Source: UBA4416 sp040389965
Lineage (GTDB): Bacteria > Bacteroidota > Bacteroidia > B-17B0 > Aurantibacillaceae
Direction of reading: 5' to 3'
Assembly (NCBI GenBank): GCA_040389965.1
Contig: JAZJZF010000013.1
Span: 1-64,000 of the forward strand
Length of the DNA stretch: 64,000 nucleotides
Made by a program: the position numbers and the translations under genes. The notes below the pieces were generated by a model. That model did no database searches and was not told the origin of the DNA. It saw nothing but the letters and a program-made list of their open reading frames with translations. Within the stretch, counting starts at the first letter, position 1; the number at the start of each line of letters is the position of its first letter. This document shows, piece after piece, positions 26,476 to 36,351 of the stretch.

Positions 26476-29400
26476 ATGAAGAAAATTTACATTGTTCTTT
26501 TGTGTGTTTTTGCATTTAACTATTTACAATCTCAATCAGATAACTGCTCGGGAGCAGTACCATTAACCATAGGAAGTTGTGTAACCGGTAGTCCGGGTGC
26601 TACTCAAAACCTTGCAGGTTGTGTTGGTAACGCCGACGATGATGCCTGGTATAAATTTACGGCAACCAGTGCTTCACATTTAATTACCGTAACCGGTTCA
26701 TCGGGATATGATGCTGTTATTCAGTTGCTTTCAGGCGGCACCTGTAGTAGTTTATCATCTCTGAATTGTGTTGATAATACCTTATCAGGCCAGGCGGAAA
26801 CCATTAATGCTACAGGCTTAACGATAGGCGTAACTTACTACTTAAGAGTTTATGATTATTATACAGGAACCAGTGCCGGAACTTTTACAACCTGTGTAAC
26901 CCTTCCTCCTCCTGCTCCGGGCAATGACAATTGCAGCGGTGCAAAAGTACTTACTGTTAACGCAGCATGTGTTACTACCGCTACTACTTCTTATGGTGCC
27001 ACACAGTCTATGACCGGTTGTTCAGGAACTGCAGATGATGATGTGTGGTTTATGTTTACAGCTAATAATTATACGCAAACCATACAGGTTGCAGGCTCGT
27101 CAGGAATGGATGCTGTGGTAGAATTATTTTCGGGTACCTGCGCGGCTTTATCTTCTATTACCTGCCAGGATGTTACATTTACAGGAGGCACAGAAACCAT
27201 TAGTGCTTCGGGCTTAAACCCCGGCAGTACTTATTATGTAAGGGTTTATGATTATTATTCTACCGGAGGTTATCCGTTTAATATATGTATTACCGGAGCT
27301 ACTATTATTGTAGGAACTCAACCGAATGATGAACCTTGTAATGCCATACAACTCCCGGCTGTTACAGCAGATTGTAATTACTTATCGTTTTCAAATGTAG
27401 GAGCCACACTCAGTGCCGCTGCGGCACCAACAGGTTGTACCGGTGGAACCGGAGGCTTTGGGGCAACAACCAAAGATGTATGGTTTAGTATTACAGTGCC
27501 TGCCAGTGGAAATTTATGTATTACTCCTCAACCAAACTTAGCTACCAGTACTGTTACCGACGGTGTTATGGTTTTATATAGCGGTTCTTGCGGAAGCCTT
27601 ACCCAGATAGACTGTTCTGATGATGCAGATGGTACATCGGGGATTTATAATTATCCGGGTACTGCCAATGACTTTTTACCTTACATTAATCAAACAGGTT
27701 TAACACCGGGTTCAACCGTATACTTAAGGTATTGGGGTTGGGGCGGCTCAAGCGGTAGCTTTGGATTATGCGTTCAGGCACCTACAAATGATGCCTGTGC
27801 CAATGCTTTATATATCTGTGACCTTAACGGTTATTCAGCTTCTACAAGTCCGGCTTATACTCCCGACAGGCCTGGTACTGGTGCAGGACAAATGTATGCC
27901 AATAATGAAACACCTGCAGGTGTTAATCAACCCGACGGAACCAATACAGGTGGGCCATTTGGATACTATCCCCCAAGTAATATTGCAGGCCCCTACTCTT
28001 CACCGGCTATTGATGTAAATATTGAAAACAATTCATGGATCCGCTTTACTGCCGGAAGTGCTACCGCCAACTTAAGGGTAACGGTAGGAAACTGTTGGGT
28101 AGGCAGCTATCCAAGCGGAGGGATTCAAATGCAGATTTTCTCAGGTACTAACTGTAATAACTTTGCGCCTGTATCAAGCTTCAAGGAAGGTTCTAATACA
28201 TTTACGGTAACAGCAAACGGTTTAACTGTAGGTAGTGATTATTATTTAATGGTGGATGGGTATGCGCGTGACATCTGTAAATATACCATTCAGGTTTTGG
28301 ATGGAGTTGCTTTACCTGAGATTACGGCTGCACCAGACAGTATTTGTCCGGGCCAAAATTCTTTATTAACGGCACCTTTGGGAGCAACAGGTTATACCTG
28401 GTATCCTACAGGCTCTACTCCTATTACCACACGAACTATTTCGGTAAGCCCGGGTGCTACCCAAACCTACACCTGTATTGCAGGTGGGGTGTGCGGACAA
28501 AAGCAAACGCTCACGAAAACAGTATTTGTAAAAACGGTTCCAAATGTGCTTATTAATTCGGGTGCTGCTATTGCAATCTGTGGCCCACAAACCATTACCC
28601 TTACGGGAAGTGGCGCTAATACTTATACCTGGAGCACGAGTAATACAACAACATCCTTTACGGTGGCACCCGTCTCCAACACCACCTATTCGGTCATTGG
28701 GCGGGCCAGTAACGGTTGTACCAATACGGCCGTCAGTATAGTAACGGTTAATCCTATACCTAATATAACGGTTGCCGGAACTAATACCATTTGTTTTGGC
28801 CAATCAACCACTTTAACGGCCAGCGGAGGCACCAGTTATACATGGACACCGGGAGGTACAGTGGCTTCGAGTATTACCGTAAATCCAACCACCACAACTG
28901 TTTACAATGTAACGGGAACTAATGCCTTTGGCTGTACCAAAACAGTTTCTGTGCAGGTTGTGGTTAATGGTTTACCAACCGTAAGTTCTACAAGTACAAC
29001 CATCTGTTTTGGTAACTCAGGAACTATCAGCGCAAGCGGTGCATCTACTTACACATGGAGCACAGGCACTGTAGCTACTGGTATTACTGTAAATCCTTCT
29101 ACAACTACTACATACACGGTTACAGGAACCAATTTAAATGGTTGTACTAATACTGCTGTTGGGCAGGTATCGGTAAATGCTTTACCTACTGTTTTAATAA
29201 ACTCTGGAAACCCTGTTTCTATTTGTAATACGCAAACCGTTACTTTAACAGGTAGTGGAGGCATTACGTATACCTGGAGTACAGGATCTAATGCAGGAAA
29301 CATAAATGTATCGCCAACTACTAATACAACTTACACATTAACGGGAACAGCAGCTACAGGCTGTAGTAATACGGCTGTAACAACCGTAACCGTAAATGCT

Positions 29401-32400
29401 TTACCGGGTATAACTATTACAGGCCCTAATACGGTTTGTAACGGTAAAAGCATTGTTCTTACAGGTAATGGTGGCACCAGTTATACATGGACTCCCGGTG
29501 GCGCAGCTACAAGTATTACCGTAAGCCCTTCATCAAATACAACTTATACGGTTACAGGATCGGGAGCAAATGGTTGCCCTGCCAGTGCTGTAACTACTAT
29601 AACGGTTAATGCCTTACCTGTTGTTACTGTGAGTAATGCTACGGTTTGTAACGGAAGTTCTGTTGTGCTTACCGGTAGCGGAAGTTCTGTTTCTTATTCA
29701 TGGAATACAGGAGCCACCACTTCTACGGTTTCGGTTAATCCGGCAGTTAATACGAATTACACAGTTACCGGTACTGCTGCCAATAGTTGTACAAATGCTG
29801 CTATAGCACAGGTAACGGTTACAGCATTGCCTGTTATAACGGTTCCGTCTGCCACTATTTGCCAGAATTCTACGCAGGTATTAACAGCCAGCGGAGCCAA
29901 TACTTATACGTGGTCAACTACACAAACGGGGCCTTCTATTTCAGTTACGCCAACTACCAGCACTACTTATACGGTAAAAGGAACAGCGGTTACTTCCTGT
30001 ACAAATACTGCCATTGTAAACATTACCGTTAATACTTTACCACAACTAACCTCTACACCTAGCGTATCGCCAAGTAACTGTGGGGCCTCTACAGGTTCTA
30101 TTACCAATGTGAGCGTAACCGGCTCTCCTGTCTTAAGCTATACCTGGACAAACGGAGCCAGTGCCACTGTGGGATCGGCGCCAACTTTAAATAACCAGCC
30201 GGCAGGTACTTATAATTTACAGGTAAAAGATGGCAATGGTTGTATCAGTAGCTTTGGGCCTTATAGTATTACCAATCCCGGTGCACCTATTGCACCAACC
30301 GCTAATGCTACTGCCACTTCTATTTGTGTGGGACAAACCATTAACTTAAATGCCAACAGCGCTAGCGGAGGCACTTATAACTGGTCGGGGCCGAGCAGTT
30401 TTACCACTACCACACAAAACCCAACTATAAATAATGCTACCGGTGCTATGGGTGGAGTTTATTCTGTATTTATTACTGCTTCGGGCTGTAGTGGACCTGC
30501 TACAAGTGTTACAGTGGCGGTTAATGCTTTACCAACGCCAAATGCTACGGCATCGCAAACGGTATATTGTGTTGGCAACACGGCTAATTTATTTGCGTCT
30601 ACTGCTACAACGTATACGTGGAGCGGGCCGGGAAGCTTTAGTTCTAATAATCAAAATCCATCTATTACAAATATTCCTGCAACAGCGGCGGGTGTCTATA
30701 CCTTAGGCGTTACCAATACTAATGGTTGCCAGGGCACTACTACAGTTGCTATAGGAGTCAATACAAATCCTGTTGCTACAGCTACTGCCAACCCGGCGTC
30801 TCTTTGTGCAGGACAAACCATTAATTTAAATTCAGGTGGTGGTTCAGGTTATAACTGGACAGGACCTAATGGCTATTCTAATTCAACTCAGGCTCCTAAC
30901 ATCCCAAATGCAGGAACTGTGAACGCCGGAAGTTATACGGTAGTAGTAACGGGAGCTAATACCTGTACCTCTTCTGCTGTAACATCCGTAAGTATCAATC
31001 CTTTGCCAACATTTACGTCTTCGGTAAACGCTGCAAACATCTGTAACGGTGCAACTATTCAGTTCAATGCAGGCTCAGCGGCTAATACCTATTCATGGAC
31101 AGGCCCTGCAACATATAGTGTTAATAATAATGCCAGTCCGTTCATTAACGGGGCTAATGTCGTTAACTCCGGAACCTATACGGTTACTGCCAATTCAGGG
31201 TCATGTACCGCAACACAAACCCTGGCAGTAAATGTTTACCCTGCGGTTTCTTTAACTGCCACAGCTACAAGCACTGCTGTATGCCAGGGAAGTACTTTGC
31301 AATTATTAGGTAATGGTGGTAGCTCATATCAATGGAATGGCCCGGGAAGTTTTTCTTCTACAAGTCAGAGTCCGCAAATAACCACTATTCCTGTTTCAGC
31401 CTCCGGGGTTTATACGTTATCTGTTATGGATGGCAATAACTGTCCGGGTACAAAAACAGTGTCGGTACTTGTAAATGCTAATCCTACGGCTACTGCAAGT
31501 GCTAACCCTAATGTGATCTGTGTGGGAAATACTATTAATTTAAACTCAGGTGGCGGATCAACTTATAGCTGGTCAGGCCCTAATGGCTTTAGCAATGCTA
31601 CACAAAATCCTTCTATACCAAATGCAGGTTCGCCAAATGTGGGAGATTATACGGTAACGGTAACCGACGGTAATTTATGTTCTTCTACTGCCATTGCTTC
31701 AGTAACGATTGTAACATTGCCTACGTTTACAATGACCAGCAATGGATCAAACATTTGTTATGGTGGCACTATTCAGTTTAATGCCGGTTCAGGACCTTAC
31801 ACTTATTCATGGTCGGGGCCAGCCTCTTATACGGTTGCCAACAGTACAAGCCCTTCCATTACAGATGCTACTCCGCTTAATTCAGGAACCTATACGGTAA
31901 CTTCTTCTGCAGGATCCTGTTCTTATACACAAACCTTATCGGTTAATGTGTATCCGCAGATTTTAGTGAATGCATCGGCTACAAGCTATGTGCTTTGTTC
32001 AGGCTCTGTAGCTAATTTAACGGGAACCGGCGGTGGAACATATTCATGGACGGGACCTGATAATTTTTCTACAACTACTCAAAACCCACAAATCCCTAAT
32101 GTACAGGCAAATGCAGCAGGCATTTATACCTTAACGGTAACAGATAGTAATACAAACTGCTCTGCAAGTGATACGGTTAAATTAACAGTGAGCCCTGCTC
32201 CTGCCCTTGTATCTGTTTTAGGAGATTCTACCTGCTTTGGTCAGCAATTGCAACTGAATGCTAATTTCGGAACGGGTGTTACTGTAAACTGGTATAGCGA
32301 CGCGGGTTTAACCAATTTATTACAGGCTAATTCAAATACATATCAAACAACACCAACTGCTAACGGTACGTATACTTACTATGTACAGGGTGTTGTAGGA

Positions 32401-32976
32401 AGCTGCAAAAGTAATGTAGCTGCGGTAACCGGCATGTTCTATAATATTCGCGCTGTTGCTACTGCCGATGTGTATACCGGCGATGCGCCTTTAACTGTAA
32501 ACTTTACAGGAAGTAATAGTGTAGGAGTTACTGCTTCAGATAATTTTAACTGGACTTTTGGTGATAATACAGGATCAAACCTTGTTAACCCTAATCATAT
32601 TTTTACTGCCGAAGCCAGCTATACCGTTGTTTTAACGGTAACAGACAGCGAAAGCGGATGTATGGATACGGCTACAGTTATTATAAAAGTAGAAGATGAT
32701 TTAACGGTTGTTGTACCAAATGTATTTACGCCAAATGGTGATGGTACTAATGATGCTTTCCATGTAAAAATAAAAGGTGCTAAATCGGCAGAAGGCTTTA
32801 TATACAACCGTTGGGGACAATTATTATTCAGTTGGGATGTATTGAACGCTTCGTGGGATGGCATTGCCTCTAACGGCGAAAAATGCCCTGATGCGACCTA
32901 TTTTTATTTAATAAAGGTAGTTGATAAAAAAGACAAAGAACATTTGTTCCCCGGCTATACGCTCTTAATACGATAG
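26476..32976 (+). CDS. Giant surface adhesin with Ig-like repeats, PKD domain and T9SS type B sorting domain
   Basis: 2166 residues with a signal peptide (1-19, ending YLQSQ). Residues about 20-620 hold three or four PPC/CUB-like domains with the pattern DNCSGA.xLT...ADDDAWYKFTA...YYLRVYDYY. About 18 Ig-like repeats of 75-85 residues follow, each with two cysteines and a YTWS or YSWSGP core. A PKD domain with WTFGDNT lies near 2005-2075. The C-terminus is the gliding-motility-associated type B T9SS signal (VPNVFTPNGDGTNDAF ... YNRWGQLLF). It is expected on the cell surface, probably in adhesion or gliding. A PorP/SprF gene lies in the divergent unit. A strong terminator follows the stop. Confidence 0.9.
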   Translation: MKKIYIVLLCVFAFNYLQSQSDNCSGAVPLTIGSCVTGSPGATQNLAGCVGNADDDAWYKFTATSASHLITVTGSSGYDAVIQLLSGGTCSSLSSLNCVDNTLSGQAETINATGLTIGVTYYLRVYDYYTGTSAGTFTTCVTLPPPAPGNDNCSGAKVLTVNAACVTTATTSYGATQSMTGCSGTADDDVWFMFTANNYTQTIQVAGSSGMDAVVELFSGTCAALSSITCQDVTFTGGTETISASGLNPGSTYYVRVYDYYSTGGYPFNICITGATIIVGTQPNDEPCNAIQLPAVTADCNYLSFSNVGATLSAAAAPTGCTGGTGGFGATTKDVWFSITVPASGNLCITPQPNLATSTVTDGVMVLYSGSCGSLTQIDCSDDADGTSGIYNYPGTANDFLPYINQTGLTPGSTVYLRYWGWGGSSGSFGLCVQAPTNDACANALYICDLNGYSASTSPAYTPDRPGTGAGQMYANNETPAGVNQPDGTNTGGPFGYYPPSNIAGPYSSPAIDVNIENNSWIRFTAGSATANLRVTVGNCWVGSYPSGGIQMQIFSGTNCNNFAPVSSFKEGSNTFTVTANGLTVGSDYYLMVDGYARDICKYTIQVLDGVALPEITAAPDSICPGQNSLLTAPLGATGYTWYPTGSTPITTRTISVSPGATQTYTCIAGGVCGQKQTLTKTVFVKTVPNVLINSGAAIAICGPQTITLTGSGANTYTWSTSNTTTSFTVAPVSNTTYSVIGRASNGCTNTAVSIVTVNPIPNITVAGTNTICFGQSTTLTASGGTSYTWTPGGTVASSITVNPTTTTVYNVTGTNAFGCTKTVSVQVVVNGLPTVSSTSTTICFGNSGTISASGASTYTWSTGTVATGITVNPSTTTTYTVTGTNLNGCTNTAVGQVSVNALPTVLINSGNPVSICNTQTVTLTGSGGITYTWSTGSNAGNINVSPTTNTTYTLTGTAATGCSNTAVTTVTVNALPGITITGPNTVCNGKSIVLTGNGGTSYTWTPGGAATSITVSPSSNTTYTVTGSGANGCPASAVTTITVNALPVVTVSNATVCNGSSVVLTGSGSSVSYSWNTGATTSTVSVNPAVNTNYTVTGTAANSCTNAAIAQVTVTALPVITVPSATICQNSTQVLTASGANTYTWSTTQTGPSISVTPTTSTTYTVKGTAVTSCTNTAIVNITVNTLPQLTSTPSVSPSNCGASTGSITNVSVTGSPVLSYTWTNGASATVGSAPTLNNQPAGTYNLQVKDGNGCISSFGPYSITNPGAPIAPTANATATSICVGQTINLNANSASGGTYNWSGPSSFTTTTQNPTINNATGAMGGVYSVFITASGCSGPATSVTVAVNALPTPNATASQTVYCVGNTANLFASTATTYTWSGPGSFSSNNQNPSITNIPATAAGVYTLGVTNTNGCQGTTTVAIGVNTNPVATATANPASLCAGQTINLNSGGGSGYNWTGPNGYSNSTQAPNIPNAGTVNAGSYTVVVTGANTCTSSAVTSVSINPLPTFTSSVNAANICNGATIQFNAGSAANTYSWTGPATYSVNNNASPFINGANVVNSGTYTVTANSGSCTATQTLAVNVYPAVSLTATATSTAVCQGSTLQLLGNGGSSYQWNGPGSFSSTSQSPQITTIPVSASGVYTLSVMDGNNCPGTKTVSVLVNANPTATASANPNVICVGNTINLNSGGGSTYSWSGPNGFSNATQNPSIPNAGSPNVGDYTVTVTDGNLCSSTAIASVTIVTLPTFTMTSNGSNICYGGTIQFNAGSGPYTYSWSGPASYTVANSTSPSITDATPLNSGTYTVTSSAGSCSYTQTLSVNVYPQILVNASATSYVLCSGSVANLTGTGGGTYSWTGPDNFSTTTQNPQIPNVQANAAGIYTLTVTDSNTNCSASDTVKLTVSPAPALVSVLGDSTCFGQQLQLNANFGTGVTVNWYSDAGLTNLLQANSNTYQTTPTANGTYTYYVQGVVGSCKSNVAAVTGMFYNIRAVATADVYTGDAPLTVNFTGSNSVGVTASDNFNWTFGDNTGSNLVNPNHIFTAEASYTVVLTVTDSESGCMDTATVIIKVEDDLTVVVPNVFTPNGDGTNDAFHVKIKGAKSAEGFIYNRWGQLLFSWDVLNASWDGIASNGEKCPDATYFYLIKVVDKKDKEHLFPGYTLLIR
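30766..32193 (+). repeat. Duplicated three-domain supermodule in the adhesin, period about 714 bp
   Basis: Domains in the order A (NPVATATANP), B (LPTFTSSVNA) and C (PAVSLTATAT) starting at 30766 recur in the same order from 31480 (NPTATASANP, LPTFTMTSNG, PQILVNASAT). The offset between the two A starts is 714 bases (238 codons), in frame. Type C domains also precede the first copy. Confidence 0.75.
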
Positions 32977-32991
32977 GTTTTTGTTTAAAGG

Positions 32992-33021
32992 AAGCCCTGC
33001 TTAAAAAAGCGGGGCTTTTTT
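32992..33021 (+). terminator. Intrinsic terminator after the giant adhesin
   Basis: AAGCCCTGCTT (32992-33002) pairs with AAGCGGGGCTT (33007-33017) with one G-T pair and a four-base loop, followed by a T run to 33021. Confidence 0.9.
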
Positions 33022-33095
33022 ATGACAAAAATTGCGTGTTTTTTATCGAATAAAATTAATAAACACTCTAAGATCCTGAAAAGACTGACTGCTTA

Positions 33096-34448
33096 TTAAG
33101 CTATCTGCCCCTGTAATTGAAACATACCTGTTAGTTTCATGCCCTGTTGTAGCTCAGCAAATCTCATATTTTCGAGTGATACAAACATGTCAATGGTAAA
33201 GAAATCCTTTATTTCTTCATTGGTAATAAGCCTTACTTTCATTATATATCCTTTGAGGCTATTATCATTCAGCAGAGATGTTTCTCTAAAACTTTCCAGC
33301 TGACCTATAAAATCGAAGCAGCCAAATACAACATGATCCTTATTAGGCATATAGGCCGTAAAGTCTTCACTGTATTTCAATTCAGAGTTTTCATCATCTT
33401 TATGAATATCCAATACATAGGCAATTGCGCTTAATTTTATGTTCAGTTTTTTGGAAGCTAAATATACTTCTCTGTTCTCGGCATAATCGGTTGCAAAATA
33501 GTTTACCATAAAGGTGCTTCTGCCGCTCCCTTTAACAATGGCTTCCAGGTTATAAACGTTTTCCCACTCATTAATCTCTTTGTTTTCTACTTCAATGGTG
33601 TAATCTGTTTTTATAACAGGAATGAGCGATACGGGATCTTTACGATAAGAAACCGCTTTAAAAGTGACATCCTCAAAGTCCAATTTAGATACCCTTACAG
33701 GATTGTTATCGTAAGCAGCGGTGTTTAACAGGGTTAATGCAAAATATTCTTTTAATGTATTACTTCCCTGCTCGCTTCTAAAATTAGTGAAACCAAAAAT
33801 ACCACCCCAGGTGTTGCTTAAATTACTATTATTAGATTTTGAGATCTTAAGTCCTATACTGTTTTCAATTACTTCAGATTTTACCATTTCTCTATCCTGG
33901 AAGTAATCTTTACCCTCAATAAGTTTGACAGCAAATAGGGCATTATTTTGAGCCGGACTGAGTTCTGCAAAGCCTGAATAGCTCAGTTCGTCGTTTGCAA
34001 ATGTATACGGAAGTGCTGTTTTTCTTTTAAGCCCATTTTTAGTATTGTAAATAATAGAGATGGCTTTTAACTGATCGTCGTTATAGGCAATGCTATGATC
34101 AGGAATATTTTGTGTAAACTGCGAGTGATAAAAGATAGCGTAAGACCTGATATTACCTTCTGCCAGTTTTTTCTCGAAACCCGTTTCCATTCGGCTTAGC
34201 ACCTCTTCTACGGATAAAGTATAACTATCATCCGAATTAATAAATAAAAAGCCGGTAAGTTCTCCATTGCTTTTTTCGTAAGCAGAAATCGGCGAATAAT
34301 TCCCCTGTGCCTGCATGGAAACAAAATTTACGACGTACTCTTTGTACTTGTCAATAAGAGGAAATAATTCGTTGGTATTGCTGCTGTTGGCTATCGGAGC
34401 AGCTTCAGTACTGTTATCTTTCTTTTTAAAAATATCGAATAATCCCAT
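33096..34448 (-). CDS. Cytoplasmic protein of unknown function
   Basis: 450 residues, no signal peptide. It opens MGLFDIFKKKD, a short amphipathic, basic start often seen in small cytoplasmic Bacteroidota proteins. No catalytic or nucleotide-binding motif is visible. The composition is ordinary alpha/beta with recurring Tyr/Phe strands (FLFINSDDSYTLSVEEV, KTDYTIEVENKEI). It sits alone between the adhesin terminator and a broken exported-protein gene on the same strand. Confidence 0.6.
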   Translation of the reverse strand: MGLFDIFKKKDNSTEAAPIANSSNTNELFPLIDKYKEYVVNFVSMQAQGNYSPISAYEKSNGELTGFLFINSDDSYTLSVEEVLSRMETGFEKKLAEGNIRSYAIFYHSQFTQNIPDHSIAYNDDQLKAISIIYNTKNGLKRKTALPYTFANDELSYSGFAELSPAQNNALFAVKLIEGKDYFQDREMVKSEVIENSIGLKISKSNNSNLSNTWGGIFGFTNFRSEQGSNTLKEYFALTLLNTAAYDNNPVRVSKLDFEDVTFKAVSYRKDPVSLIPVIKTDYTIEVENKEINEWENVYNLEAIVKGSGRSTFMVNYFATDYAENREVYLASKKLNIKLSAIAYVLDIHKDDENSELKYSEDFTAYMPNKDHVVFGCFDFIGQLESFRETSLLNDNSLKGYIMKVRLITNEEIKDFFTIDMFVSLENMRFAELQQGMKLTGMFQLQGQIA

Positions 34449-34546
34449 ATATCAAGATTTACTTATGAGTTATAAAAATAATTTAATTTTTGAATTCGTT
34501 CAATTATTTTCGAACAATAACATATACCCGAAGATGTTGAAGGCAG

Positions 34547-35433
34547 CTATTCAAATTTCACCTGTATTTTCTTTATTCCGGTTGCCTGAATGTGGGTTAC
34601 AGCTTCTTTAGGGTAATCGGTGCGCGAGGCGTTTGTTTTGCTGTTCAAATTCAAATTTTGCCAATCAGAACTACCATCGGCGTGCAACATTAAATGAGCG
34701 TTCGGGTTACAAAGTACATCGTAGGGTAACCATTTATTGAAGGGCGTTTTCCCATTAACCATCAGTTTATGCACTTCCCAGCATTCTATTTTTGAAAACA
34801 GGGTATCTCCCCAACCCCAGCTTTCAAGTACATAATTTTCAATCTCTATAGTTGATTTAGGTGGGAGGCAAAAAGCAATAAATCCATCGGCTCCAAAAAA
34901 TTGAATATCTACAATGTGCTTTTTTGTTACGGCATCCGTAAATTTTCGCCCCGAAATATATCCTGGATTCCACGGTGAATTGGCTTTAAACATACCATTC
35001 GATTTAAGAGAGTCGTTTAAATTGCAGGGAAATAAATACCATCTTAAAGAATCGNNNNNNNNNNCATCAGATCCCATCCGTCGCTAAGCACTCCCAACAC
35101 ATCGCCTTGGATGTGATTCATGATGATCTTGAACTCTTTTCCCTGGGGTTTTACGATGATTTCAATACCCCCAGTCCCTTCGATTAACATATTCTCGAAT
35201 GAGGCTGGTCTTAAAGAATCGAATTGATTAGAAATGCTAAGCATTATATTATTAAACGTCAAAGGAGGCTTCCCTCTTTTTTGGTGTAAGAATTTAATTT
35301 TAATAGGATTGTCGTTGCCATAACGCATGACGATCTGTTGATTTACCCGCTCAGCAAGGGTTTTGCCCGGATTAACAAAAACAGTGGTTTTAGTAAAAGC
35401 TAAAACAATGAAAGCCGTAATAAATAATTTCAT
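34547..35433 (-). CDS. Exported protein of unknown function, frame broken by 10-N gap
   Basis: Two half-frames join at the N run 35055-35064. The N-terminal half (35433 down to the gap) has a signal peptide (1-20) and the segment IKIKFLHQKRGKPPLTFNN. The C-terminal half (gap to 34547) continues DSLRWYLFPCNLNDSLKS and ends IKKIQVKFE. The halves are in different frames only because the placeholder length is arbitrary. The whole would be about 295 residues. A surface-exposed beta-rich fold is suggested by the Trp/Asn-rich second half. No family recognised. Confidence 0.65.
35055..35064. other. Assembly gap, 10 N
   Basis: Ten N inside the exported-protein gene. The 13 bases on its left (TCTTAAAGAATCG, 35042-35054) recur at 35209-35221, which may have confused the assembler. 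Confidence 0.95.
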
Positions 35434-35473
35434 GTACCTGTTTTTAAATTTGCGTTAACCGTTCAGGGCTTTA

Positions 35474-36283
35474 CTAAAAATAAGTGCTCATTTCTTTGGC
35501 CACTTTTGAAGCTTCAATAGCAGCAACTTCTGCAAAGTTTTCGCCGTTAGAAGCATAAATAATAGCCCGCGAAGAATTGATCAATAAGCCAATATCTTTG
35601 GTTAAGCCATATTTACATACTTCGGCAAGGCTCCCTCCTTGCGCCCCAACACCGGGAACAAGTAAAAAATGATTGGGGACAATGCTTCTTATTTCGGTAA
35701 ACATATTGGCTTTGGTGGCGCCAACTACAAACATCAGGTTTTCTTCGGTACCCCACGAAGCTACCTTTTCCAATACTTTTTTGTAAAGTGGACTTCCATT
35801 GGCTTCCAGCAATTGAAAATCAGCCGATCCTTCGTTAGAAGTAAGTGCCAGTACAATGGCCCATTTTCGTTCAAATTGCAGGAAAGGTGCTACCGAATCT
35901 TTACCCATATATGGCGCTACAGTAATAGCATCGGCATTGAGGCGGTTAAAAAAAGCTTTGGCATACATACTCGATGTATTGCCTATATCGCCCCTTTTAG
36001 CATCAGCAATTAAAAAATGCTGAGGGTAGTGTTGCTTAATATATTTAATGGTTCTTTCCATGCTTGTAATGCCGCTTAATCCATAAGCTTCAAAAAAAGC
36101 AGTGTTAGGTTTAAAAGATACACAGTGATCAGCTGTAGCATCTACAATCTGGCGGCAGAATTCAAAAATAGGATCTTCTTCTTTCAGTAAAAACTGAGGA
36201 ATTTTTTCTACATCCGGATCAAGTCCTACACATAAAAAGGTTTTTTTAGTTTTTATCTGGTGTATGAGTTCGGCTCTGGTCAT
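35474..36283 (-). CDS. pyrF: Orotidine 5'-phosphate decarboxylase (PyrF, type 2 subfamily)
   Basis: 269 residues. It decarboxylates OMP to UMP, the last step of pyrimidine synthesis. The catalytic DAKRGD lies at residues 94-99, with FLCVGLDPDVEKIP near the start and VPGVGAQGG for phosphate binding near the end. Length and motifs match the longer OMP decarboxylase subfamily common in Bacteroidota. It lies 68 bases downstream of prfA on the same strand, so they may be co-transcribed. Confidence 0.95.
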   Translation of the reverse strand: MTRAELIHQIKTKKTFLCVGLDPDVEKIPQFLLKEEDPIFEFCRQIVDATADHCVSFKPNTAFFEAYGLSGITSMERTIKYIKQHYPQHFLIADAKRGDIGNTSSMYAKAFFNRLNADAITVAPYMGKDSVAPFLQFERKWAIVLALTSNEGSADFQLLEANGSPLYKKVLEKVASWGTEENLMFVVGATKANMFTEIRSIVPNHFLLVPGVGAQGGSLAEVCKYGLTKDIGLLINSSRAIIYASNGENFAEVAAIEASKVAKEMSTYF

Positions 36284-36351
36284 ATTTTAAATGAATACAT
36301 TAAATTAAAAATTAAAAGGATCTTGTCCTGTCAATTTTGCATTTTCAATTC

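Noticed and set aside
27761..32864. Many small frames in both strands of the giant adhesin
   Set aside because: They follow the Thr/Ser/Asn-rich repeat codons in other frames. The 2166-codon frame explains the region.
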